From Pelomonas sp963422775 (GTDB taxonomy: Bacteria > Pseudomonadota > Gammaproteobacteria > Burkholderiales > Burkholderiaceae_C), in contig CAUJSJ030000103.1 of NCBI GenBank assembly GCA_963422775.4, positions 1 through 64,000 of the forward strand: a DNA stretch of 64,000 nt, read 5' to 3'. Below, piece by piece: positions 34,498 to 44,134 of the stretch (its first letter is position 1; the number at the start of each line of letters is the position of its first letter). A model generated the notes under the pieces. That model saw only the letters and a program-made list of their open reading frames with translations. It did not search any database and was not told the DNA's origin. The translations under genes were made by a program, and so were the position numbers.

Positions 34498-36930
34498 GTG
34501 AGCAAGAAGAACAAGCATCGAGCTGAAGGAAAGGAGAGGCATGGTCCGGTTGCCAGGGACTTGCAACAGGATCCGCAGCAGGCCTTTCAGCAGGCGGTCG
34601 CCTGCTACGGCGTGCGCGACTGGAAAGCAGCCGAGAGTCTTTGCCGGCAGATCCTGGGCAAGTTTCCGGAACATGTCGACGCACTTCATCTGCTGGGCGC
34701 CATGCTGCTTCAGAGCGAGCGCTTCGACGACGCTCGCCTCGTGCTCGATCAGGCCTTGGCGCTCCAGCCGCGTAACCCTGCGATTGCGAACAAGCTGGGA
34801 ATCGTCTGCACCCACCTGAAGCGCTCGGAAGAAGCGTTGGCGCACTTCTGTGCTGCCCTCGAGGTGAATCCCCAGTTGGTAGAGGTTTACGCGGCACGTG
34901 GAGCCCTTCATGAGTCGATGGGCCAGCACGATGCGGCCGCTCGCGACTTTGCCAAGGCAGTCGAACTCGCGCCGGAGTTCGCCCTTGGACATTTCCTGTG
35001 GGGCAACTGCCAGGCGGCGCTCGGTCAACCGGCTCAAGCTGTGGCGTGCTATGACCGCGCGCTTGCCCTCGCGTCCAACTTTGCTGACGCGCTTCATGCG
35101 CGCGGAAACGCCTGGCGAGATTTGGACCGGATTGGCGATGCGCTGAGCAGCTACGAGCAGGCCATCCAGATCGACCCCAATCACTTTGCGGCCTTGAGCA
35201 GCATGGCGGACTTGCTGGTTCAGCAGTCACGCCATGACGCGGCGCTGGAGGCCCTGGACAGAGTCATTCGCTTGAAGCCGGATTACCAGGACGCGCTCGT
35301 CCTCCGAGGGGCGTTGAGGTACCAACGATCCGAGCTTGACGAGGCTTACCGGGATTTCGCCAGACTCGTGGAGCTCGACCCCGCGAACTTTCAGGCCTAC
35401 CTCAACATCGGCCACATTCACTTTCGGCTGGGCCGATTCCCGCAGGCCTTGGGGAACTATGGCCAGGCGCTCCGGCTTGAGCCGGATGACGCAATCGCGC
35501 ACCTGAACCGCAGCATGGTCCTCGCAGCCACGGGCGCCGTGGACGAAGCCTTTGCAAGCAACGCCAGGGCCAGGGCACTTGCTCCTGAGATGGCGGAGGT
35601 CATCTGCAACGAAGGCAATCTGCAAATGCGCTCGAGACAACTCGAAGCGGCTGCCCGGAACTTCCGCCGGGCCTGCGAGATGAAGCCCGAATTCGTCGAC
35701 GCACGCAGCAGCCTTTTGTACGCGCTGAACTTCATGGCGGAAGTTTCGCCAGAGGAGGTCAAACACGAGGCCACGCTCTGGAATCAACACCACGCAGAGC
35801 CCTTGCGCAATGCCCGCTACGCCCACGTGCCTTCATCGGCGCCCCGGCAGCGGTTGCGTCTGGGCTATGTCTCGTCGGACTTGCGGCATCACGTCGTTGC
35901 CAACTTCATGGCGCCCATCCTTGCCAACCACGACGCGCAGCAGTTCGAGGTGTTCTGCTATCACTGCCACCCGGTTCAGGACGAGGTGACGCAGTCGCTT
36001 TCGCGTGGTGTCGAGCATTGGGTCAACGCCGCGACGCTGTCCGCCGAGGCATTGGCGCGCAGGATCCATGAGGACGGCATCGATGTGCTCGTGGACCTCG
36101 CCGGCCACTCCGAGGGCAACCGTCTGCTCAGCTTTGCGCTCAAGCCAGCGCCGGTCCAGATCACCTACCTGGGCTATCCCGGCACCACCGGATTGGAGGC
36201 GATGGATTGCCGCATCAGCGACGTCTATGCCGACCCGCCCGAAGCCGACGTGCGCTACACCGAGCAGTTGCTGCGCCTGCCTCACAGCCTGTGGTGCTAC
36301 CGCCCGGCGCCGGGGATGCCCGCGGTGGGGGGGCTGCCCGCGCTTGACAGGGGGCACCTCACCTTCGGCTCGTTCAACAGCTTCAGCAAGGTCGACCGCA
36401 GAAGCATCGAACTTTGGGCCCAGCTGATGATTGCGGTGCCCGACGCACAGCTGGTCGTGGCCACGGTACCCGAAGGGCAGGCCAGGGTGGTGTTCCTCGA
36501 CCAATTCGCGTCGCTGGGCGTGGATGCATCGCGCATCGAGTTGCTCGGAAAACTGTCATCGACCGAGTTCTGGGGACGGCTTGAGCGGGTGGACATTTCG
36601 CTGGATCCCGTGTCGGTCAACGGCGCCACCACCACCTGCGAGTCGCTCTGGCTTGGCGTTCCGGTGATCTCACGGGTCGGGTCCCGTTTCCTGGAGCGTG
36701 CGGGATTGAGCATCCTCACCACCGCGGGCCTGCCAGACTTCGCTTGCGCTTCGGACGATGCCTGCGTCCAACTGGTGCAGCGGCTCTCGAGCGATTGGCC
36801 TCGGCTCGCGGCATTGCGTGCCGGGCTGCGCGCGGCGTTGCAGAGCACGCCGCTGACCGACGCGAAAACCTTCACCCGCTCACTGGAAGGGCTGTACAGG
36901 ACCGCCTGGCTCCGATGGGCCTCGACGTAG
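34498..36930 (+). CDS. TPR protein with GT41 (O-GlcNAc transferase/SPINDLY-like) domain
   Basis: An 810-residue protein: about ten tetratricopeptide repeats (residues 30-410) followed by a two-lobe glycosyltransferase family 41 domain. The C-terminal part has LRLGYVSSDLRHHVVANFM, the LGYPGTTG loop, FGSFNSFSKVD with the conserved Lys, and NGATTTCESLWLGVPVI, which corresponds to the nucleotide-binding HTT/GTT region of eukaryotic OGT and SPY. It should transfer a sugar from a nucleotide donor to a protein or other acceptor in the cytoplasm. GTG start at 34498 with AAGGAA upstream. It stands alone 94 bases after dnaE; the target is unknown. Confidence 0.9.
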   Translation: MSKKNKHRAEGKERHGPVARDLQQDPQQAFQQAVACYGVRDWKAAESLCRQILGKFPEHVDALHLLGAMLLQSERFDDARLVLDQALALQPRNPAIANKLGIVCTHLKRSEEALAHFCAALEVNPQLVEVYAARGALHESMGQHDAAARDFAKAVELAPEFALGHFLWGNCQAALGQPAQAVACYDRALALASNFADALHARGNAWRDLDRIGDALSSYEQAIQIDPNHFAALSSMADLLVQQSRHDAALEALDRVIRLKPDYQDALVLRGALRYQRSELDEAYRDFARLVELDPANFQAYLNIGHIHFRLGRFPQALGNYGQALRLEPDDAIAHLNRSMVLAATGAVDEAFASNARARALAPEMAEVICNEGNLQMRSRQLEAAARNFRRACEMKPEFVDARSSLLYALNFMAEVSPEEVKHEATLWNQHHAEPLRNARYAHVPSSAPRQRLRLGYVSSDLRHHVVANFMAPILANHDAQQFEVFCYHCHPVQDEVTQSLSRGVEHWVNAATLSAEALARRIHEDGIDVLVDLAGHSEGNRLLSFALKPAPVQITYLGYPGTTGLEAMDCRISDVYADPPEADVRYTEQLLRLPHSLWCYRPAPGMPAVGGLPALDRGHLTFGSFNSFSKVDRRSIELWAQLMIAVPDAQLVVATVPEGQARVVFLDQFASLGVDASRIELLGKLSSTEFWGRLERVDISLDPVSVNGATTTCESLWLGVPVISRVGSRFLERAGLSILTTAGLPDFACASDDACVQLVQRLSSDWPRLAALRAGLRAALQSTPLTDAKTFTRSLEGLYRTAWLRWAST

Positions 36931-37058
36931 CAGGCAGTGCGTGCCAGGTGTCGCAGGCCGTCAGTGGCTGAAATACCGCTCCTTTGCAACGCATCATCCG
37001 GGATGACGTGAGGCAACAGCCAAGGGCGGCGCAAAGAATTCGGCGATGATTTCGCCCG

Positions 37059-38348
37059 ATGCTGCAAGCCGTGCCCAAGCCCCTGCCCGGGCTGAACCGC
37101 CCACAGCCGGTCACCGGACTGATCCTGACCGGCGGTGGTGCACGTGCGGCCTACCAGGTCGGCGTGCTGGCCGCGATTGCCCAGCTGCGCCGTGATGCCG
37201 GGGCGACGCAGGCCAACCCCTTTCCGGTCATCAGCGGGACCTCGGCCGGCGCCATCAACGCGTCGACGCTGGCCTGCCACGCCGACGACTTTGATGGCGC
37301 CGTCGATGGCCTGCTGCATCTCTGGCAGGGCCTGCATGTCGAGAACATCTACCGCGCCGATGCCTTCGAGGCGGTGAAGAGCGGCGCGCGCTGGCTCTCG
37401 ATGCTCAGCCTGGGCTGGGCGCTGGCGCGCTGGACGCGCAGCCGCCCGCGCAGCCTGCTCGACAACAAGCCGCTGCGCGAGCTGCTGGGCCGCTACCTGA
37501 GCATGGACCGCATCGAGACCATGCTGGATGGTGGCCACCTGCGGGCGCTGGCGCTGACCGGGTCCAGCTACACCTCGGGCCAGCACGTCACCTTTTTCCA
37601 GACCCACCATCACATCGTGCCCTGGCTGCGTGAGCAGCGCATGGCCGTGCAGGCGAAGCTGACGCTGAGTCATCTCATGGCCTCGTCGGCCATCCCCTTC
37701 ATCTTTCCGGCCGAGCTGCTGGACCTGGAGGGCATGCCCGAATGGTTTGGAGATGGTTCGATGCGCCAGAGCGCGCCGATCTCGCCTGCCGTGCACCTCG
37801 GTGCCGAACGCGTGCTCGTGATCGGCGCCGGCCGCATGAAGGAGCCCGAAGGTCGGCGTGTCGCGGCTACGGACGAGCACCCCAGCATGGCGCAGATCGC
37901 CGGGCATGCCTTGTCCAACATCTTCCTGGACGCGCTGGCCGTGGACGTCGAGCGGCTGCGCCGCATCAACCGCACGCTGGCGCTGCTGCCGCGCGAGACG
38001 CGTTCGGCGACGGCGTTGCGGCCCATCGAACTGCTCGTCATCGCGCCCAGCCGCCGCCTGGACGACCTGGCCAGCGAGCACCAGGCCAGCCTGCCGCATT
38101 CGGTGCGCGCCATGCTGCGGGCCTTCGGCGTCAGCGGCAGGGGCAAGGCGATGAGCGGCTCGGCCTTGGTCAGCTACCTGCTGTTCGAACCCAGCTTCGT
38201 CAACGAGCTGATCAACCTGGGCATGAGCGACACGCTGGCCAAGCGCGCGGAGGTGCAACGCTTCTTCGGCTGGCCGGCACGCGCGCCGCAGATCGACCCG
38301 GCGCTGTTGCGCAAGAGTCGCTCAGCCGGCTTTGCAGCGGGCTGTTGA
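37059..38348 (+). CDS. patatin-like phospholipase
   Basis: A 429-residue patatin-family lipid acyl hydrolase. The oxyanion motif TGGGARAAYQVG (residues 24-35), nucleophile GTSAG (Ser 62) and catalytic Asp in GDGSMRQ (about 231) are intact. A DUF3336-like extension is absent; the C-terminal 200 residues are typical for the proteobacterial patatin family. No signal peptide. It converges with the small HhH gene, with four bases between stop codons. Confidence 0.92.
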   Translation: MLQAVPKPLPGLNRPQPVTGLILTGGGARAAYQVGVLAAIAQLRRDAGATQANPFPVISGTSAGAINASTLACHADDFDGAVDGLLHLWQGLHVENIYRADAFEAVKSGARWLSMLSLGWALARWTRSRPRSLLDNKPLRELLGRYLSMDRIETMLDGGHLRALALTGSSYTSGQHVTFFQTHHHIVPWLREQRMAVQAKLTLSHLMASSAIPFIFPAELLDLEGMPEWFGDGSMRQSAPISPAVHLGAERVLVIGAGRMKEPEGRRVAATDEHPSMAQIAGHALSNIFLDALAVDVERLRRINRTLALLPRETRSATALRPIELLVIAPSRRLDDLASEHQASLPHSVRAMLRAFGVSGRGKAMSGSALVSYLLFEPSFVNELINLGMSDTLAKRAEVQRFFGWPARAPQIDPALLRKSRSAGFAAGC

Positions 38349-38352
38349 CGGT

Positions 38353-38628
38353 TCAGCCGGGTTCGCGGCCGGCTGTTGAGAAGGCCGCGCCCGCCACGCG
38401 CATGCCGGCCGCGGACAGCCTGCGCGCCGCGGCCGCCTTGATGCCCGGCACGCGGCGCATCAGGTCGGTCCAGTCCTGGAACGGCCGTGCGGCCAGCAGC
38501 CGTTGCACGAGGGCCGGGCCGAGGCCGGGCAGGGACTCCAGCTCGGCGCGCGTCGCGGTGTTGGCTTCGACCTCCGCCTGAGCCAGGACGGGCAGTGCCG
38601 CCCACAGCAGCAGTGCCCGGCGCTGCAT
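38353..38628 (-). CDS. small exported ComEA-like helix-hairpin-helix protein
   Basis: A 91-residue protein: signal peptide or anchor (residues 1-18, LLLWAALPVLAQA) and a helix-hairpin-helix DNA-binding domain (ANTATRAELESLPGLGPALVQRL and VPGIKAAAARRL). It resembles ComEA, the periplasmic DNA receptor of natural transformation, but is short. The ATG at 38628 overlaps the msbA stop by one base (TGATG), so it depends on msbA for translation. No other competence gene is nearby. Confidence 0.82.
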   Translation of the reverse strand: MQRRALLLWAALPVLAQAEVEANTATRAELESLPGLGPALVQRLLAARPFQDWTDLMRRVPGIKAAAARRLSAAGMRVAGAAFSTAGREPG

Positions 38629-40364
38629 CAGTCCTCGCCCGTCTGGGCGCGCACCATGGCCGCGTAGGCGCCGTCGCGCGCGATCAACTCGGCATGCGTG
38701 CCGGTTTCGACGAGCTTGCCGGCGCCCAGCACGTGGATGGCGTCGGCATCGCGGATGGTGGACAGGCGGTGGGCGATGACGATCAGCGTCTTGCGGCCCG
38801 ACCAGGCGGCCAGGGCCTGCTGCACGGCGCGCTCGCTTTCGGTGTCCAGCGCCGAAGTTGCCTCGTCGAAGATCCAGATCGGCGCGTCCTTGTACAACGC
38901 CCGGGCGATGGCCAGCCGCTGGCGCTGGCCGCCGGAGAGCTTGCTGCCATTGGCGCCGACGGCGGTGTCCACCCCCTCGGGCAGGGTCTGCACGAAGTCC
39001 CACAGGTGCGCAGCGCGCAAGGCAGCTTCGAGCTTGGCCTCGTCGCGCGGCTGGGCGTAGGCGATGTTGTTGGCCACCGAGTCGTCGAAGAGCACGATGT
39101 CCTGCGACACGACGGCGAACTGGCGGCGCAGACTCAGCCGCGTCAGTGTCTCGATGTCGTTGCCGTCCAGCACGATGTGGCCGCCGTCCGGCCGCGCGAA
39201 GCCGAGCAGCAGGTTGATGAGGGAGGTCTTGCCCGCGCCAGAAGCGCCAACCAGGGCCGTCGTGCGGCCGGCGCGGAAGGCCAGGCTCAGGTCGTCCAGG
39301 GCCGGCTGGGCCGCGCCGGGATAGGTCAGGCTGACGGACTCCATGGCCAGCTCGCCTTGCGCGGGGCCGGGCAGCTCGCGGCCGCCGCTGTCGGTCTCCT
39401 TGGGCGCGTCCATCAACTCGAAGCAACCCTTGGCGATGACGGAGGCGCGCGTCATCGGCGCGGCCAGGTCGGACAGGTGGCGCAGCCGCGAAGTCAGCAG
39501 CAGCAGGGCCGTGACGAACTCGGCAAAGGCCTGCACGCCGGTGCCCTGGGCGCGCGCCTGCCACAGCGCCACGCAGATGATGAAGGACAGGCCGACGCTG
39601 GCCACCAGCTGCGAGATCGGCTGCGCCAGCGCGCCGGCGGTGGCCGTCTTCAGGTTGTTGCGCCGCACCTCCTGCGATACCTCGGCAAAGCGCTGGCGCT
39701 CATGTTCGGCCGCGCCGAACTGGCGCACCACGCGCCAGGCACGTGTGATGTCGTCCACCTTGTTGACCAGCACCAGCTGCGCGTCGTAGGAGCGCGTGGC
39801 CATCAGGCGCATGCGCTGGTTGACCTTCTTCATGACCAGCGCCATCAGCGGCGTGACGATGAGGCTGAGCAGCGTCAGTTGCCAGTTCAGATAGAACAGA
39901 TAGGCCAGCATCGCCAGTGCCGGCAGGCCGTCGCGCAGCAGGCTCATGCCGACGTCGCCGACGAGCTGCAGGATCTGCTGCGGATCGTTGACGACCTTGC
40001 TGACCGCCGTGCCCGGCTGCATGCGGGTGTAGACCTGGGCGTCCAGCCGCAGCAGCGCATTGACGAGTGCCGCGCGGAAGTCCATCACGCTGCGCGTCAC
40101 CGTCCAGTTGAAGAGGTACTGGCCGGCGAAGCCGAAGAGGCCGCGCAGCAGGTACAGGCCGATCAGCACGGCCGGAATCATCCACAGCGGGAAGGCGTCC
40201 TTCGTGAAGCCCTCGCCGAAGGCATAGCCGATCAGCTTCGGGATCATGGGCTCGGTGGCTGCCGCGCCGATGTAGGCCAGCACGGTCAGCAGCGCGCCCC
40301 AGCGATGGGGGTAGACGAACTGACCCAGGCGGCGGGCGGGGGAGACGTTGGCGTCGAGAGACAT
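38628..40364 (-). CDS. msbA: lipid A export permease/ATP-binding protein MsbA
   Basis: Homodimeric ABC exporter that flips lipid A-core across the inner membrane. 578 residues: six-helix transmembrane domain (residues about 15-310) then the ATPase with Walker A GASGAGKTS, Q-loop, signature LSGGQRQRLAIARAL, Walker B IWIFDEATSALD and the switch His in AHRLST. The family also contains multidrug exporters, but its length and neighbours (glycosyltransferases, lapAB) favour MsbA. It is divergent from the GT4 gene, 33 bases apart. Confidence 0.9.
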   Translation of the reverse strand: MSLDANVSPARRLGQFVYPHRWGALLTVLAYIGAAATEPMIPKLIGYAFGEGFTKDAFPLWMIPAVLIGLYLLRGLFGFAGQYLFNWTVTRSVMDFRAALVNALLRLDAQVYTRMQPGTAVSKVVNDPQQILQLVGDVGMSLLRDGLPALAMLAYLFYLNWQLTLLSLIVTPLMALVMKKVNQRMRLMATRSYDAQLVLVNKVDDITRAWRVVRQFGAAEHERQRFAEVSQEVRRNNLKTATAGALAQPISQLVASVGLSFIICVALWQARAQGTGVQAFAEFVTALLLLTSRLRHLSDLAAPMTRASVIAKGCFELMDAPKETDSGGRELPGPAQGELAMESVSLTYPGAAQPALDDLSLAFRAGRTTALVGASGAGKTSLINLLLGFARPDGGHIVLDGNDIETLTRLSLRRQFAVVSQDIVLFDDSVANNIAYAQPRDEAKLEAALRAAHLWDFVQTLPEGVDTAVGANGSKLSGGQRQRLAIARALYKDAPIWIFDEATSALDTESERAVQQALAAWSGRKTLIVIAHRLSTIRDADAIHVLGAGKLVETGTHAELIARDGAYAAMVRAQTGED

Positions 40365-40397
40365 GGGACGGGATTGTGTCTCCTACACTGCCCGCCG

Positions 40398-41528
40398 ATG
40401 CCGAACGACACCTCCCTGCGAGAGCGCCCGAAAGTCGTTCACTTCGTGACCGGCGGCTTCTCCGGTGCGACCCAGGTGGCCGTCGATTTGTGCCTGTCGG
40501 CACTGCAAGGCGGCCCCTTCGAGCCGGTGCTCGTGCTCAGGCTCAAGCGGCACACGCCGATGGCCCGCGTCGAGGCGCTGAAGGCCCAGGGGTTGGTCGT
40601 GCATGTCGTGTCGGGCTGGTCCCATCTGAAGACGATTGCCGAGCTGGCCGAGCTGTTGCGCAAGCTGCAACCGCTGGCCCTGCTGGCGCACGGCTTTCCC
40701 GAGCACCTGATCGGGCGACACGCAGGCGTGCGCGCCGGCGTGCCGGTGCTGATCCAGGTCGAGCACAACTCGCGCGAGCGCTACACGCCGTGGAGCCGCT
40801 GGCAGAGTCGCCGGCTGGCGGACAAGAGCGCGGCGCTGGTCGGCGTCAGCGAAGGCGTGCGCCAGAGCCTGCTGGCGCAGGGACTGCCCGCGGAAAAGAC
40901 GCTGGCGATTCCGAATGGCGTCGACCTGACCCGCTTTGCCGAGCTCGGTGGCGAACGCGAGGCCGGGCTGGTCATGTCGGCCCGCTTCGCGCGGCAGAAG
41001 GATCATGCGACGCTGCTCGAAGCCCTGGCCTTGCTGGCCTCGCGTGACGGCCTGAAGCCAGCGCTGCAGCTTGCCGGATCGGGTCCTCTGCTGTCGCGCA
41101 TGCGGGCCAAGGCGGCCCGGCTGGGCCTGGCAGGCCAGGTGCGCTTTCTTGGCCATCACGCCGACATGCCGGGCCTGCTGCGCTCGCAGGCCATCTATGT
41201 GCTCGCCACGCACTACGAGGGCATGCCGCTGGCGTTGGTGGAGGCGATGGCCGCGGGCTGCGCCTGCATTGCGTCGGACGTCATCGGCGTGAGCGGCGTC
41301 ATCGAGGACGGCGTGACGGGGCTGCTCGTGCCCGAGGGCGATGCGCCGGCGCTGGCCGATGCGATGGCAAGGCTGCTTCGCGACCGGGCGCTCGTGGGTC
41401 GCCTGGGCGCTGCGGCGCGGGAACGCGCGCTGGCCGAGCACGGCCTGGCGCTGATGCGCCAGCGCTACGAGGCGCTGATCACGCGCTGCGCCACCACTGC
41501 AGGCCGCGCAGCCAGCGCCCGCGCCTGA
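40398..41528 (+). CDS. glycosyltransferase family 4
   Basis: A 376-residue GT-B enzyme: N-terminal lobe starting VVHFVTGGFSGATQVAVDL and C-terminal GT4 domain with VMSARFARQKDH, LAGSGPLL and the donor-binding EGMPLALVEAMAAG motif (the E-x7-E pattern) near residues 275-288. It probably adds a sugar to a lipid-linked or LPS glycan at the cytoplasmic membrane face. It starts at the ATG at 40398; its last 50 bases overlap the end of the converging GT2 gene. Confidence 0.88.
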   Translation: MPNDTSLRERPKVVHFVTGGFSGATQVAVDLCLSALQGGPFEPVLVLRLKRHTPMARVEALKAQGLVVHVVSGWSHLKTIAELAELLRKLQPLALLAHGFPEHLIGRHAGVRAGVPVLIQVEHNSRERYTPWSRWQSRRLADKSAALVGVSEGVRQSLLAQGLPAEKTLAIPNGVDLTRFAELGGEREAGLVMSARFARQKDHATLLEALALLASRDGLKPALQLAGSGPLLSRMRAKAARLGLAGQVRFLGHHADMPGLLRSQAIYVLATHYEGMPLALVEAMAAGCACIASDVIGVSGVIEDGVTGLLVPEGDAPALADAMARLLRDRALVGRLGAAARERALAEHGLALMRQRYEALITRCATTAGRAASARA

Positions 41529-42441
41529 GGTAGGCGGCCAGCAACGCGCGCCTGGACAGCGGCGAGGACCGCTCGAAACGCTCGGCGTCCGTGGTCAGCC
41601 CAGCCAGCGCCTCGCCACCCAGTTGCAGCCGGCGCCGCCTGGCGCGCAGCAGCGTGCGGGCGCAGAAGTGGGCGATCTCGAAGCGCGTGTCGTCGCCCAG
41701 CAGCGGCAGCTCCGCAGCCAGGCCATCGAGTGACCAGGTCCAGTCGTCCAGGCGCTTCTCGTCCAGCTGGCTGAGCAGGCTGCCACTGCGCTGGCGGTAG
41801 GCGACCCAGACCTCGGCGACGTGCAGATGGTGTGCCGTGTGCAGCAGCAGGCGCGGGTAGACGGCCATGTCCTCGAAGACACGGCCTTCGGGGAAGCGCA
41901 GCCCGGCCGGCCAGCAGGCGCGGCGCACGATCTTGCTCCAGGGGTGGAACTGGCCGTGCACGAAGAAGCCGCGCAGGCGTTGGTCGACGTCATTCATCAG
42001 CAGGCCGCTCGGCCCGTCGAAGCTGGCCATGTGGCGGTGGCGTGGCTTGACGGACTCGGTCGACGGGCCGTCGTCGAACACGCGGAAGTTGCAGCTGAGC
42101 AGGTCGGGCTGGTGCGCGGCCAGCAAGGCCTTCAACCGCGGCAGGACGCCCGGCTCGACGAGGTCGTCGGGGTCGATGAACCAGAGGTAGTCGCCGCGCG
42201 CCTCATCCAGCAGGCGGTTGCGCGCGGCGCTGACGCCGCGGTTCTCGTGCTGGCGGATCAGCCGAGCCTGGGGCAGCAGTTGCGCCACCAGGGCAGCCGA
42301 GGCGTCGGGCGAGGCATCGTCGACAAAGATGAGTTCGACACCATCATCCAGCTGGGGATGCAGCGACTCGATGCAGGCGCGCAGCCAAGGCTCCACCCGG
42401 TACATCGGAAACAGCAGGCTGAGCCAAGGTGTGGGGCTCAC
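41479..42441 (-). CDS. glycosyltransferase family 2
   Basis: A 320-residue GT-A enzyme. The N-terminal nucleotide-sugar domain shows LSLLFPMYRVEPWLRACIES, FVDDASPD and the metal-binding DPDD near residue 92 (WFIDPDDLVEPG), with GRVFEDM further on. GTG start at 42441 overlapping the upstream gene stop (GTGA). Likely a surface-glycan sugar transferase; donor and acceptor are not predictable. Confidence 0.88.
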   Translation of the reverse strand: MSPTPWLSLLFPMYRVEPWLRACIESLHPQLDDGVELIFVDDASPDASAALVAQLLPQARLIRQHENRGVSAARNRLLDEARGDYLWFIDPDDLVEPGVLPRLKALLAAHQPDLLSCNFRVFDDGPSTESVKPRHRHMASFDGPSGLLMNDVDQRLRGFFVHGQFHPWSKIVRRACWPAGLRFPEGRVFEDMAVYPRLLLHTAHHLHVAEVWVAYRQRSGSLLSQLDEKRLDDWTWSLDGLAAELPLLGDDTRFEIAHFCARTLLRARRRRLQLGGEALAGLTTDAERFERSSPLSRRALLAAYLRRGRWLRGLQWWRSA

Positions 42442-43385
42442 GGCTTGGAGTCGAGCAGGTGGCGCAGCGCGCTGAAGGGGGACACGAGGCCGCGCCGCCA
42501 GTTGCGCTCGACGACCGCACGGTCACCGCCGCGCAGCTTCAGCACGGCGGGCAGCACGCGGGGGCAGGGCACCAGGGCCAGCCGGGCGTAGAGGTGGCGC
42601 TTGCGCCAGCCCACGGCGGCCAGCCAGGCGAAGGGGCCATCCTCGGCGCGCAGCAGCACGAGTCGTGCGAGCTGAGGCTGGCGGTCCAGCAGGTCGCTGG
42701 CGGCGACGTGCATCAGCAGATAGCGCTGGAAGTCCTCGGTCAGCGCCTGCACGACGCGCGCATGCCGGCCTTCGGCGCGCAGCCGTTGCAGCAGGGGCTC
42801 GGCGCCTTCGTCGAGCGCGCGGTCAAACGCGGCGGCCAGCGCGACGGCGAAACGCCCGCCAGGCACCGAGGCCATCAACCAGTTCTCCACGATGGGCAGC
42901 TCGGGCCGCGTCGTGTAGCGGTCGATGTAGAAGCCGACGTAGTCCGCCGCTCTGCGCTGGCGCGTGTCGTGCAGCCAGGCCAGGTCGCGGCTCAGCAGCA
43001 TGGAGGCGTCCATCCAGATGCCGCCATGCCGCGCCAGCAGCTGGATGCGCAGCCAGTCGGCCTGCCGGTAGGCGGGCATGTCGTCGAAGTCGGCACGCAG
43101 CGCGGGCAGCCAGTCGGCGACGTTGTTTCGGTCCAGCAGGCGCACCTCGTGGTCGGGTGCGAACCGGCGCCAGTTGTCCAGGCAGGCCTGGATGAAGGGC
43201 GGCGCCGGGGCGGGCTGCCAGTAGGTCCAGATGACCTTGGGAATCTCGTCCTGGCAGGTTGGCGCCGACTCGCCGACGACGACCACGCGGGTCTGCGCCG
43301 GCACCTTGGCTCGCAGATCCGTTGCCAGTTCGCGCAGCAGCAGGCCGGCGACGATGGCCAGCACGCCGAGAACAACGATATTCAT
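42438..43385 (-). CDS. capsular polysaccharide synthesis-type glycosyltransferase
   Basis: A 315-residue protein with an N-terminal membrane segment (residues 2-18) followed by a Caps_synth/GT32-like domain: IPKVIWTYWQPAP, the Y-R-x-AD-W-LRIQLL block and the DxD-like GGIWMDASM near residue 125. Such enzymes transfer sugars in capsule or LPS outer-core synthesis. Start and stop each overlap a neighbour by four bases, so the gene is fixed in a coupled row with the two adjacent transferases. Confidence 0.8.
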   Translation of the reverse strand: MNIVVLGVLAIVAGLLLRELATDLRAKVPAQTRVVVVGESAPTCQDEIPKVIWTYWQPAPAPPFIQACLDNWRRFAPDHEVRLLDRNNVADWLPALRADFDDMPAYRQADWLRIQLLARHGGIWMDASMLLSRDLAWLHDTRQRRAADYVGFYIDRYTTRPELPIVENWLMASVPGGRFAVALAAAFDRALDEGAEPLLQRLRAEGRHARVVQALTEDFQRYLLMHVAASDLLDRQPQLARLVLLRAEDGPFAWLAAVGWRKRHLYARLALVPCPRVLPAVLKLRGGDRAVVERNWRRGLVSPFSALRHLLDSKP

Positions 43386-44134
43386 TCCCGCCAGTGGTCG
43401 GCGATCCAGCGCGCCGGCCGCGCATGCCGCCAGTTGCCGTTGCTGCGACCGGCCAGCGCGTCGGGCGGGTTCATGACACCGTGGAAGATCAGGATGCGTG
43501 CGCCCTTGGGGATGAAGGGGTCACGCCAGTAGCTGGTCGGCCAGGCGGGGATGCAGTGGTACTTGTAGCTCGCGCACCAGGCATCGTCCCAGTACTTGAG
43601 CTTGCCCTGGCGGTGCAGCACTGCGGACAGGAAGGCCTGCTCGTTGCGGTAGTCGGCTTTGGCCTTGGCCTGGTCGGCGACGAACTCGGTCAGCACGTCC
43701 TGGTGGGTACCCAACTCCCAGCGGTAGACCGAGGAGTTGCCCGTCACGCGCCAGCGGCGCTTCCAGTCGTGGATGACGAGGAATTCACCCGGCACCTCGA
43801 AGAAGGGCGTGATGTCGTCGACGATGACGACGTCCAGGTCCAGGAAGAGGGCAGTGCCGCTCAGGCCGTACTCATTGACGAGCGCGGGGCTGAAGGTCGT
43901 CAGCTTCTTCCAGCCGCGCTCGGGCTCGCCATTGGGCAGGGTCAGCTCGGGGATGGGGAAGCAGCGCACCTCGGGGCGGATGCCTTCGGTGCGGTCGCTG
44001 TTGTCGGTTAAGCAGACGAAGTTGAACTCGCCACGCAGATGGCGACGCACCATCGCGTAGAGGCGATTGACGTACTCGGGGCCGTACTTGGTGCCCCACT
44101 TCATGCAGACGATGGTTCTAGAGCTCTTCGACAT
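43382..44134 (-). CDS. glycosyltransferase, GT8-like
   Basis: A 250-residue cytoplasmic protein with a GT-A-like core: N-terminal IVCMKWGTKYGPEYVNRLYAMV, then ALFLDLDVVIVDDI (DxD motif near residues 98-100) and a C-terminal FHGVMNPPD segment that resembles the metal-binding His of GT8 enzymes. Its start lies inside the last 17 bases of lapB and its stop overlaps the next gene, so it is coupled on both sides. The exact sugar is unknown. Confidence 0.75.
   Translation of the reverse strand: MSKSSRTIVCMKWGTKYGPEYVNRLYAMVRRHLRGEFNFVCLTDNSDRTEGIRPEVRCFPIPELTLPNGEPERGWKKLTTFSPALVNEYGLSGTALFLDLDVVIVDDITPFFEVPGEFLVIHDWKRRWRVTGNSSVYRWELGTHQDVLTEFVADQAKAKADYRNEQAFLSAVLHRQGKLKYWDDAWCASYKYHCIPAWPTSYWRDPFIPKGARILIFHGVMNPPDALAGRSNGNWRHARPARWIADHWRE

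Noticed and set aside
38487..40397. Long plus-strand frame joined to the GT4 gene
   Set aside because: It is antisense to msbA; the GT4 domain begins at the ATG at 40398 and the upstream part is a shadow frame.
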